DNA from: Blepharisma stoltei
Lineage: Eukaryota; Ciliophora; Heterotrichea; Heterotrichida; Blepharismidae
DNA: 64,000 nucleotides
Assembly (NCBI GenBank): GCA_914767885.1
Contig: CAJZBQ010000044.1
Span: 558,001 to 622,000 of the forward strand
Direction: 5' to 3'
The position numbers and the translations under genes are program-made. Positions 1 to 9,594 of this stretch are shown piece after piece. Within the stretch, counting starts at the first letter, position 1; each line of letters starts with the position of its first letter. The notes beneath the pieces were generated by a model. The model did no database searches. It saw only the letters and a program-made list of their open reading frames with translations, and was not told the origin of the DNA.

Positions 1-1108
1 GGAAGTAAGTATTAGGAGAACGAATATAACTAGAGCTTTGAAATGAAGGTATACAGGTGAAAGAATAGATGCGCTTACTTTTATGGTTAGCAGTGATGTT
101 AAACTTACTGGAGTTGGTATTTGCGCTCCCTACAAACAAGGAGGATCTGTCACAGTCAAGGATTTTCAAATTGTTAAAGGTAAGGTTAAGATTAAGATTA
201 ATGCTGGGCATTTAAGGTCCCCGCTTCACAAGAGTGACATTCTGTATAGCGCTAGCCATCTGGCTGTACATCAGATTGTGTGACTTTAGCCTCTGGTATC
301 TCCAAGCCAAGGCCGAAATTCTGGTTTCTCGATAGTGGAATGCCCTATTGGATCGAAACCTTTGTTGGGCTCCACTATTTGAAACCTCTTACCTTCAACC
401 GCCTAGTCATTCCACCCTGCCTCACTCCTAACCGGATCTCTACCTATCTGCAGCTCTTCAACGGGGTGTATCTATGTTGTCCAGTCTGCCACTCCCTTTT
501 TTAGGTCACCCTAAAAAGTCTACGCAATTCGGGGCAGACCAATATTGCAACTTGCGCAGTTCATTTCGGGCGCTCCATGGCTCAGGTGCTGCTAGCAAAA
601 GGAGCCAGAAGTAACTGCCAATTTGGATCAGGCCACAAACCAGTGAATTTGTGCTTAAGTTCTTATCTGCAGGATATGAGTCACTCCTGGCTCCAAAAAT
701 CATGCCCGTATATACATAGATAGCTGTCACGGAGAGGACGGATCGGATATCATCGCCATTTTATGTGTATGAATTTTTAAAGGTAAATATACGAATTCAA
801 GCTCAGTTTATAAAAATCCTAGCAGGATAAATATTACTTATAGTCCTGAAAATTCAGTCACAAAGGTGCCTGTAGTTGGTGGGCTGAAAATAAAGAAATT
901 TGCTTGGTATAGTGTAATTTTTTGCATTGAAGGGGATCATACTTACAAATGTGTAGACTGCTCTCAAAAAGTGCAGGGGCCTGGCGATGTTGAGTGGGAG
1001 TTTACAAATACATCGTTTCATCAAAGCCATCAGAATAATAGATGTGACACTGTATGTGGACCAATTGCAGATTTTTATTATATGCAATTGCAAAAAAATG
1101 ACATGTAA
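1..1108 (+). CDS. PHR-domain protein, 3' part (start outside window)
   Basis: The frame is open from base 2 to TAA at 1108, once 184-786 is removed. It gives about 167 residues. The protein resembles the PHR beta-sandwich domain of MYCBP2/Highwire and BTB-PHR proteins: WRYTGERIDALTFMV, then KLTGVGICAP, and near the C-terminus CGPIADFYYMQL. A TGA at 44-46 encodes the conserved Trp of WRYTG. The exon is interrupted by a retroposon flanked by 10-bp direct repeats (174-183 and 777-786); collapsing them rejoins VKG to KYTNSS with no frame change. In the family, PHR domains usually accompany BTB or RING modules in ubiquitin ligase adaptors; the N-terminal partner lies outside the window. The family call is from motif memory only. 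Confidence 0.75.
184..786 (-). mobile_element. SINE-like retroposon in PHR exon
   Basis: The body is 184-776 (593 bp) and GC-rich against an AT-rich background, flanked by the direct repeat TTAAAGGTAA. The left end carries AAGATTAAGATTAA repeats, read as a (CTTAAT)n 3' tail of an element on the minus strand. The right end, CGCCATTTTAT, is the 5' end. It shares long stretches with the copy at 40436-41067 (for example near 690 and 970 bases into each). The target duplication contains TA, so TA-to-TA excision restores the host exon. Confidence 0.8.
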
Positions 1109-1724
1109 AAGAAAATTAATAAATTTTTTATAATTATGATTTTAGAACTATATTAAAGCTCTGCATTATATCAATCAACACATTAAAATGGTGTGGCGAA
1201 CTAACTCACTCTCTTAACACCTGAAGCCGGGGTGACCTAGGGTCAATTCTTAATGGAGGAGGTCCTAAGCAATATATATCCGGCTAGGCTTTCCTTTATT
1301 GGATGGAGCATAATGACGGGAAGCGACAACATACTCACATCAGGTAAAGGTTTATACTCTTAATTAAGATTAAATTCAGTTGCTATATCAATCTCAAAAT
1401 TATAAGAAAAGTCACAATTATAATAGCCAATTTTTAAATTATATTTCCGCGTTTTTAATTTGAAGAAGCAATTATAGGGCAAATTGCAATTAAAGTTAAT
1501 TTTCTGAGACGAATTTATCAATTAACCTTGAAGTTTCAAATTTATTTGGTATTTCCCTTATTATAATATAATGTGTTGGTTTTTTTAGACACTTGAACGC
1601 TGAATGTACATGCAGAATAAAACTCCGCATTTGGAGTTGAGCAAATACGAGTGGATCACTTTTTGAAATAAAGCCAATGTATTATAATATAATTCAAAAT
1701 AGCCATAAAGTTATAAATAATAAA
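1109..1724. other. Intergenic, with a short retroposon
   Basis: AT-rich spacer between the PHR gene and the MORN gene. It holds one short GC-rich retroposon-like insertion (1188-1374). No other ORF or RNA gene is recognisable. Confidence 0.6.
1188..1374 (+). mobile_element. Short SINE-like element
   Basis: About 185 bp. It begins AAAATGGTGTGGCGAAC, like the 5' ends of the other retroposons here, and ends TCTTAATTAAGATTAAA. A weak 6-bp repeat ATTAAA flanks it. TGGCGAACTAA and GGGTCAATTCT loosely resemble Pol III A and B boxes, which would fit a tRNA-derived SINE, but this is not certain. Confidence 0.5.
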
Positions 1725-3190
1725 ATGGGAGCAGACTGCTCATGCTTACGTGAAGATCCAAAACTCAATAGAGATGAAATGACTATGCAAGACACCCGCA
1801 AACCTGGTCAAGCTCAAGAAGCTAATCAAGAAACAAAAGCCCCTGATATAATTGTCGATTTTCAGATATCTGGCCCAGATAATAATGTAGATAGCATTGG
1901 AATCCAAAGCGTAGCAAGAGGTTACTTACTCCCCCCCTCCGTGAGAGAACAAATCATTAGAAAAATCGCTATTTTTTGCCCAAAAGCCCCCCTCCGCGAG
2001 CGAACAAAGTGTTTTTAATAGAAAAAATTTTTGATATATAAGTGATATTTATTATAATGAAATCTCAATCTAATTCTGTTTAATTTTAAACAAATTGTGT
2101 TTTAAAACATAAATTTTACAATATTTGCGAATTAGGATTTTTTTAAATTTCGAAAAAAAAAATTTTTTATAAAATTTTCTATAACTTTTTTTTAAAAACA
2201 AAATCAACCTCTGTGAGCGATCAAGATTTTTTTGTTCACTCACGGAGGGGGGAGTTAGACAGAAAAGAAGTAGCAGCTCTAAAAGAAATAGGTAAAGTAG
2301 TTAAAAGTTTCAGCCCAAACTTTCATTACGAACCTTTTAACGGATCCCTTTCAAGCAAAGTCTCTTCCCGTGTCAAGAAAATTGAAAAAGAGTGGGGTCC
2401 TTATGATCCTGAGTCTCCTAGTGATGATGGAGTAAAAGTTATTTCCTTTCCTGCTTATGTCCTCGATGATGGAACTATTTATGAAGGGGAATGGAACAAT
2501 GATGGAGAAAAGCATGGAAAAGGCACTGAAATTGAGCCAGATGGCTCAAAATTTGTAGGATATTTCAAAAATAACAAAAGATATGGAGATGGACGATTAA
2601 TCACTGCAGAAGGAGATATATACCAAGGGCAGTTTAAGAGAGGAAAGCTAAACGGAAACGGAATCGCAAGACACCCAGATGGCTCAAAATATGAAGGGAA
2701 TTTCAAAAATGGGCTTCCTCACGGAAAAGGCAGAGAAGAGTTCGAAGAAGGAAACTATGAAGGAGAATACAGGAATGGGAAGAAAAATGGCAACGGAATT
2801 TTCAGCTGGGCTAAAGGAAGCAAATATGAAGGAGAATTCAAAGATAATAATATCGAAGGCTATGGGCATTATGTCTGGCCAAATGGAAAAGAATATAGGG
2901 GAGAATGAAAAGAAAATAAAATGCACGGATCTGGCACTTTTCTGTGGCCTGATGGGAGAAAGTATGAAGGAGATTATCAAAATGATATCAAGCATGGGCA
3001 TGGAGTCTTTTCATGGCCAGATGGAAAAGTTTATAATGGAGATTGGGAAAATGGAAAACAAGAAGGCAAGGGAAAATTGACCTACCCAATTAAAAAAACA
3101 AGAAAAATGGAGACAAGATATGGAATTTGGAAAAATGGAGTGAGAACTGCGTGGGTTAAAAAAGAGAAAAATAGTAAAGATGAGGAATAA
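1725..3190 (+). CDS. MORN-repeat protein with IQ-like motif
   Basis: Exons 1725-1928 and 2258-3190 give 378 aa. The N-terminus MGADCSCL has the Gly2 of N-myristoylation followed by cysteines suited to palmitoylation, so membrane anchoring is likely. IQSVARGYLDRKE resembles half of an IQ motif and spans the IES junction. From about residue 160 onward there are roughly ten MORN repeats (Y-x-G-x-[WF]-x-x-x-x-x-x-G-x-G). The TGA at 2906 encodes the Trp of GEWKENKMHG inside a repeat. MORN proteins act as membrane-associated scaffolds. A further ATG at 1677 lies upstream, but 1725 is chosen because it creates the myristoylation signal. Confidence 0.85.
1929..2257. mobile_element. MITE family A inserted in MORN gene (IES)
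   Basis: A 329-bp element between TA dinucleotides (1927-1928 and 2256-2257). The termini are inverted: CTCCCCCCCTCCGTGAG at the left and CTCACGGAGGGGGGAG at the right. The left end is followed about 55 bp later by a second, subterminal copy of the terminal motif (near 1988). Removing it joins GGTTACTTA to GACAGA, reading RGYLDRKE in frame. Confidence 0.9.
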
Positions 3191-3272
3191 TTATGAACGA
3201 AAGCAAACTAGTCATAAATTAAAAAAATTAATCTTTTAAATATTTCGCTGACAGATAAGCTCTATTTGCTTA

Positions 3273-4498
3273 CTCCCCTGCTCATGAGCGAACAAAACCA
3301 ATGGGAAAATCCTAATTTTTTGCCCAAAAAAACCTCTGAGAGCGAATAAAAAATATTTTTAATATAAAATTTTATGAAAAACATTTAATATAATTGTGCA
3401 ATGAAATCTCTAGCTAATTCTGTTGAATTTTAAACACTATGCATTTTAAAACATAAATTTTACAAATTAATATTTGTTTTCTAATTGGAATGTCTGGTCA
3501 AGCACAGGTCGCAACCAGACACCCCCACCCCCTAAAAGTGGTACCCCCACCCCTAAAAAATGGTATCCTCACCCCCCCTTTCACAGATGGCACCCCCGCC
3601 CCCACCCCCCTTTAATATAGCATAGATATATGACATATGCTAATTTAGAGCAGGCGTAATAAATAAATTATTATTTTAAATATTCAAAATTACTGATTTA
3701 TACTATATTCACATAGCGTAGCACAATCGATTAAGGAGTAAGTGGAATGGGGTGAGAATTTCCTATAACTACTAAGACGCCACATCTGAAGAAATTTGTT
3801 AAAAAGCATAATAATGATCTTTGGTATTAATTAGCAGTATATCCTGCATATATTTATGAACTTTGTGGAACAATGGCTAAAGAGTCCAATTAGAGATCCA
3901 AAAGTAAAACTGGCAATAGCAAATACTATTTTTATTAGCAATACTGAATCCTGTTGCCAATTCAGTCCTGCAATCCTTGTACAATGGGCATCAGATTAGC
4001 TTTAATTTATGAATCAATAAATTTAATGCAAGTTTTGGATTGTGCTTGGCTCATTTAATAATTAATGCCATTATCTATATTTGCACTATATTTATAAATC
4101 TAAAAACAAATTTAATATATTTTCTCATTAATTGTTAATTAATTTAAATTTATTAATTAATCACAAATATAAATAATTTATGGACTTAATTTATGAATAT
4201 AGTGTTTTAATTAGATTATATTTAAATTATTGTGCTTGTTTCCTATCAATTACTTCTATAGGATAAAACCCTTTATTTTTTGAGGGGGGTGGGGGTGCCA
4301 TCTGTGAAGGGGGGGTGGGGGTACCTTTTAGGAAGGGGTGGGGGTACCTTTTTAGGGGAATTGGGGGGATTCCCTTATTGGGGGGTGGGGGTGTCTGGTT
4401 GCTACCTATGCTTGACCAAATGTCTTAAAATTTTTAAAAAAAAATAGTCCCCTCCGTAAGAGAACAAAATTTTGGTTCACACACGGAGAGGGGAGTTA
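3273..4498. mobile_element. MITE family A, split by a nested element
   Basis: The left end CTCCCCTGCTCATGAGCG and right end CACGGAGAGGGGAG are flanked by TA. The left 218 bp and right 74 bp add up to a normal-sized family A MITE. Between them lies an unrelated palindromic element at 3491-4424. Confidence 0.75.
3491..4424. mobile_element. Palindromic element with C-rich repeat arms
   Basis: Inverted arms of about 115-145 bp (3491-3613 and about 4280-4424) start with TGGTCAAGCA-x-AGGT-x-GC-AACCAGACACCCCCACCCC. The rest of each arm is a degenerate tandem of GGTACCCCCACCCCTAAAA-like units. The core is about 660 bp of AT-rich sequence with no convincing ORF. It is probably a non-autonomous transposon inserted into the MITE. 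Confidence 0.7.
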
Positions 4499-4874
4499 GG
4501 AGCAAATTGCTATAAAATCTCTAATGGATCTTTAATAACTAATTGAGTATTTAATTATATAAATTTTTTGGTCATTTCAGTTTATTATTAATATATGGAG
4601 CACTAATTCAATAGCAATAAAAATAATTTCGTCTGAGTTGTAGAGCATTTTGAGAGAAATAAAAGGAATCATTAACCGTTAATTAGATAAGACTATATAT
4701 CTATATTATGCTATAACATACAGATTTTGCCAGTGCAAATTATATTATTGTCTAAAAAGCTATTTGTGGCTCAATAATATATTGTTTTAACCTAATCCTG
4801 GAGAAGATAATTAAAAAATAACAGAATTACCTCTGCCGAATTAAACTTTCTATATCAAATAATAATATTATAAA

Positions 4875-7439
4875 ATGAACTCTAAACTTCTAGAAAATTA
4901 CTACAGGAATTTTTTCCCATGCAATGACCTCTGCAGATGGCTCAACTTGGGAATTGATCTTAAAATCGATGATTCTACCACCAGAAAATCATACTTTGAG
5001 AGAAGAGAGTTTGTTTTTTACTACCACGGAGATATCTATTGTCGTCACATAAGTTTTAGCTCAGCGGATGAGCTCAAAGAGCAGCTTATCCATGATAAGC
5101 CGGAAAAGTTTGGGATTGGAGCTGTCTACAGCTTGCCTCCAAAACTTCGAAACCGAAAACAAAAGAAAATAAAGTACGAGCCAGTCGAACGCGAATTTGT
5201 TATTGATATAGACATGAGTGACTATGATAAAGTCAGAACTTGCTGCTCTGGGGCAGTTGTCTGCCAGCTTTGTTGAAAATTTTTAGAATTGGCTTGAAAG
5301 ACAATAGACAATATTCTAAAAGAGCTGTTTGGTTTTAGCTCCCCCCTTCTTGCATTGAACAAAACATCAATAAAATTTGCATTTTTGGGTATTTTAAATC
5401 CCCTTTAAATTTGAGGAAAATCTGTTTTTTCAATCGGAAAGTTAATCGATAAAAATACTAATTTATATAAAATAGCTTTAACCTAATTTAATAGACAAAA
5501 TGCAAGGAAAATGCTATTTAGATATTTATAAAACTGAATCAATTAATTTTTGGAATTAATTCTTCATAAAAAGAAATTAAAATTCAAATTATTGCGCTTG
5601 ATCTATATTTTTTTAAAAAATATCAAATTTGATAATACAAATTTTTTATTTACCTAATTTAATAGACAAAAAACAAGTTAAAATTTAATCATTTTTAACA
5701 CTGAAAATTTATATTTTTAATTCTTAAATCCTTCCCTCAGTGAGCAAACAAAATCATTAGAAAAATCCCTATTTTTTGTCCAAAAAACCCACCCTCCATA
5801 GGCAAACAAAAAATTTTTTTATGAAAAAAATTGATATATAAGTGATAATTAGTATAATGAAGCTAATTCTGTTTAATTGCATTTTAAAACATAAATTTTA
5901 CAAATTAAATTAATATTTGCTTTCCAATTTTTGGGCAGCAGGATTTTTTAAATTTCGAAAAAAAAAATTCTATAAAATTTATATATAATTTTTTTTTAAA
6001 AAAGCAAATTAACCACTCCATAAGCGAATAATTTTTTTTTCGCTCAAGGAGGGAGGGAGTAAGAAAAATGAATTAAAATTTTAAATTATTATGCTCAATT
6101 TGTATTTTTAAAAAAATTAAAGTGTAAATACAAATTTTTATTGGCATAATTTAATAGAGAAATTACAAAATAGATATTTAATCATTTTTAACGCTGAATC
6201 TATATAAAAAAGAAATTAAATTCAAAGAATTTATATTCTTTTACAATTTTTAAAAAATGCTTTTAAAAAAATTAATGATGAAAAAATAATTTATAAAATT
6301 AGTTTAGACTTATTATATTCAAAGATAAAATTATTTAAATAATTTATTTAATAAAATAAATTACAGTTCAAAGCATTATAAAAAATATTTTTAAAAAAAG
6401 ATCAAGATAGCATTACCGATTTTTATAAAGTTAATTTTGGTCTGTTTTAATGATAAAAGTGCAATTAACGATATTTAAAACAATTTTCAATAATATTTGA
6501 TTAAATTTTTAATTATTTCTTCATAATTATTGTGCTAATTTTTATAACTTTAAAAGTTCTTTCATAGAGAAAAATTAAAATATACTTTTTTTAAAATAGT
6601 TTATTTTTGTATTTTTTGTTTCAATTTAAAGGGGGAAGTAAGGTTAATCTGTGGGTTTTTTCTGGTAGAAGAGGGATACACTGCTGGGTGTGTGATTCTG
6701 AAGCAAGACGATTAAGTGACTTCGAGCGAAAATCATTAATTGAGTTTCTAAACTCAGGACCAAATTTCAGCATATATATTCTTAATATTTGCCGAGCAAT
6801 TTTTAATAATCGCTTTGAAGAAATCATTGTGAAAGACCAGAAACTGTTTGAAAATCAAGAAAGATTAGACGAATGTGTTAAAATTATTAACAGCCAACTT
6901 GGCACTACTCTTAAGTTTGCAGCTAAAGGAACTAGCGAAGAAACATGGGCAGAAATTCTAGACTTCATTAATTCGCAGCTTGATCAACAAAAAATTGACG
7001 AAATAAAAAACAAAATCTATTTCAGCTATTTATATCCAAGGTTAGACATATATGTCTCGATGGAAATATCAAACTTGCTTAAGTCTCCATTTTCTGTCCA
7101 CCCAAAAACAGGTAATTTGAATGGCAAGTTTTGCTTTCGTCTCTTTTGCTTTTTTTAGTAATAGAGATTATATATTAAAAATAATTGTTAGTCAGACAGA
7201 TAAATTCAAATTTATTAACCCATTATAATATATCTATTCCATTCTTAGTTGAGCTGGCAGAAGAATTTAGAGTTGACAAGGTTCCAAACCTAGTAGGTCT
7301 AAATGCTGGAGTAGATGATCTTGCCCCTCATATAAAAGTTTTGAACATTATAAGTGATAAGCTTAAAGAATGCTGCCGAAAAAAAAGAAATAGAAAAACA
7401 GCAAATTTCGATACACAAAATTATGTACCGAAACTTTAA
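4875..7439 (+). CDS. PRIM1: DNA primase small (catalytic) subunit
   Basis: Exons 4875-5337, 6641-7114 and 7228-7439 give 382 aa, close to the family norm of about 400. It makes RNA primers with the large primase subunit and DNA polymerase alpha. Visible family motifs: LCRWLNLG near the start, RREFVFYYHGDIYCRH, IGAVYS, the metal-binding VIDIDMSDYD, the Cys cluster CCSGAVVCQLCW (Trp is TGA at 5274), SGRRGIHCWVCD, PRLDIYVS and LLKSPFSVHPKTG. Removing the first IES gives FGFKVNLWVFSGRRG. Removing the second gives HPKTGNISIPF; both match eukaryotic primase. Start chosen as the first ATG in an AT-rich leader. Confidence 0.93.
5338..6640. mobile_element. 1.3-kb IES in primase gene
   Basis: Bounded by TA at 5336-5337 and 6639-6640. 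The ends GCTCCCCCC and GGGGGAAG look like degenerate family A/B/C termini. It is AT-rich, without ORFs, and contains an inner family A MITE at 5727-6061. TA-to-TA removal restores an invariant part of the primase active-site region. Confidence 0.88.
5727..6061. mobile_element. MITE family A nested in the primase IES
   Basis: About 335 bp with degenerate ends CCTTCCCTCAGTGAGC and GCTCAAGGAGGGAGGGAG next to TA. A subterminal copy of the terminal motif lies near 5790. It shows insertion of a MITE into an existing IES. Confidence 0.75.
7115..7227. other. Short IES (113 bp) in primase gene
   Basis: TA at 7113-7114 and 7226-7227 bound a 113-bp AT-rich segment with in-frame stops and no repeat similarity. 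Removal joins ACAGGTA to ATATATCTATTCC, giving KTGNISIPF in frame with both exons. Its size matches the short IES class described for Blepharisma. Confidence 0.8.
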
Positions 7440-8616
7440 ATTTATCTAATTAATTAGTCTTTTCTATAGAAAATGATAAAACTTAATTTCTCATATTGAT
7501 ATTAGTATAATTATAAATTGCGATAATCGTTAAGATTCTATGAAAGACATGAAATTCCAAGATATGTTGATATAGTCGTATTATTCCCCTTATTTAATTA
7601 ATTCAAAGTTGCGCCATAATGCTGGATTTTCTTAATTTTAGTTGATTCATATTTGTGCAAATTTTGAATTGGGATTTAAGTGTCATTTGAAATGAAAGAC
7701 AGCAATAAATAGTCCTATAAAATGATACATGGAATGAAGAGCTCAACAAAAAATCAAGTATAAATTCAAATGATACCAAATAATTTTAAAGGAAATACAA
7801 ACCAAAATTACTTAAGGATTGAAAAATTGAGTCGCGATTATAATAAAAATTGCGTTCAAAGTAGAGAATTAAAGGAGAAAAGCATCCAGATGGTAGACAA
7901 TAGGTATTTATCTATAATTAAATTGATGCAAATATATTAAAAAGAACGATAAAGTAAACAATAAGTGAACCTTAAGAAATTTATAAGCAGTCGAAACGAT
8001 TTTATGAGCAAAACAAAGCAATTAGCTAAAATAATCGATTTTTTATTGCAAATTTTACAAAAATCCATTAATTGACTCATCATTTAATTATGGTTATTTG
8101 AACAGAAATCTAGTAAAAAAAACTTATAAATTAGATTTGAAAGCATTTCTATTTTCAATATTGTTTTCAGCATCAATATTTAGTTTCTTATCTTATGTGC
8201 TATAAATTGCGAATTATCAAGCTATCCTATTCTAGAATTTGCTATATATCTTTTATGCTGGTCAAGAAAAAATTATCACAAAAATTGAAAAATTTAAATA
8301 ATTTCTTAATAAAATCTGTAAAATGCAAGTTTTTAATAGGAAATTAATCTTAATTATTATTTACCGAGGAGACTAAATCCATCTTAAATTTTTTCGATTT
8401 TCAAACATTTAAATCTTAGAATCGACTTCTCTGTATATACCCATCATTCATTCAATTAATTTCTACAGAATTATCTGCGGATATTTTGATTGAAGTGCTG
8501 AGTTTTAGGCTTCATCTAGAATTCACTAAATGGCGAACAATAATTTGTTAACTAAACGCTTTAAAACAGCCTCACTGAACAATTAACCTTAAATTATCTT
8601 ATATTAGCAAGTTCGA
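7440..8616. other. AT-rich intergenic, nothing recognisable
   Basis: About 1.2 kb of AT-rich sequence downstream of primase. No ORF of note is seen on either strand when TGA is read as Trp, and no MITE ends. Confidence 0.5.
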
Positions 8617-8811
8617 TTACTCTGATATTAAAACTTGGGAAGTTTCAGGAGTCTTTACATGAGTAACAATAATCCGAAAAATTGTTCCATTAGCACGAAG
8701 GTTGAGATGGTTTGTGGCTACTTTTGGTGAATTTTGGCCTGATAAAGACTCCTTGGCAATCGAAGTATCTTCATCGTCTCGAACCTTAGATTTAGATAAA
8801 CCACACCCCAT
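8617..8811 (-). CDS. Small MGCG-type putative myristoylated protein
   Basis: A 64-aa ORF starting MGCGLSKSKVRDDED. MGCG-x-S is a good N-myristoylation/palmitoylation signal. The rest is polar and has no recognised domain. The ATG follows an A-rich leader, as in the real genes here. Function unknown. Its start motif resembles three other unrelated genes in the window. Confidence 0.5.
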   Translation of the reverse strand: MGCGLSKSKVRDDEDTSIAKESLSGQNSPKVATNHLNLRANGTIFRIIVTHVKTPETSQVLISE

Positions 8812-9218
8812 TTTTTATTTAAGACCTTCCAATTATTCATATCATTTAACTAAAGATAGTCGCAAATATAATTAATTCGAAACATTTTATATTGATAAAT
8901 TTTGACAAGTGATAGAAATTAAAAAAAATTAAATTTGATGGATTATGGAATAAAAAGACAACTCCACTTTTTATGCGAATATCTTAAAGATGGCTGGTAT
9001 TGTGGTGCTAGTGTAACAGTAATTGTATTATTCATAAAACAGCCTTTGCCTGACTAATAAAATGATTTAATTTTAGATATATAACTAAAGCGAAATTCAG
9101 CAAATATTTGGCATAGATATATGATTGAAGAGCTTTAATTGGCTACTACTAAGCAATAGCGTGAAATATTTTAGCCTAAACTAAAGCTGCATCATTGAAT
9201 CTATTCGAAATTTCTTTA
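8812..9218. other. Spacer with a possible 39-aa ORF
   Basis: AT-rich. On the plus strand an ATG at 8938 opens a 39-codon frame to TAA at 9055-9057 (MDYGIKRQLHFLCEYL...), encoding a hydrophobic stretch. It may be chance. Nothing else is seen. Confidence 0.25.
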
Positions 9219-9594
9219 CTCCCCCCCCTCGAAGTTCGACCAAGATATAGGGAAAATTCCTATTTTTTTGGAAAATTAACCCCCCTCAAAGTTCGACCAA
9301 GACCTATATAAATTTACTAGGAAAATAAGCAATTTTTCAAAAATTTTAATCTATGTGGGGGTGAGCTTGCGATTTTTGTATTCAAGTTCTAAAAAAGCGT
9401 TACAAAACCATCTTGCACTATTTTTTTCTAACCCTTACACCCTCTCAACCATACAGAAGAATATGATAAATATTTTTTTTTTTTGACTACTAATTATATA
9501 AAAAAAATTCTATATAATTTTTTTAAAAAAATTTTACTTAACCCCTCGAAGTTCGACCAAAAAAATCTTGGTCGAACTTCGAGGGGGGGAGTTA
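9219..9594. mobile_element. MITE family B
   Basis: A 376-bp element bounded by TA (9217-9218 and 9593-9594). The ends are CTCCCCCCCCTCGAAGTTCG and its inverse. The TIR core TCGAAGTTCGACCAAGA differs from family A, but the outer CTCCCC and the subterminal repeat (near 9285) are laid out the same way. The right end holds a local hairpin of the TIR core (9543-9590). Confidence 0.8.

Larger units (their letters stand above)
3191..4874. other. Intergenic, filled by nested elements
   Basis: The spacer between the MORN and primase genes is occupied by a family A MITE (3273-4498), itself split by a palindromic element (3491-4424). The flanks are AT-rich with no recognisable gene. Confidence 0.6.

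Noticed and set aside
2679-3080. Overlapping Lys/Met-rich ORF in the MORN gene
   Set aside because: It is the +1 shadow of the MORN repeats, which continue in the real frame once TGA is read as Trp.
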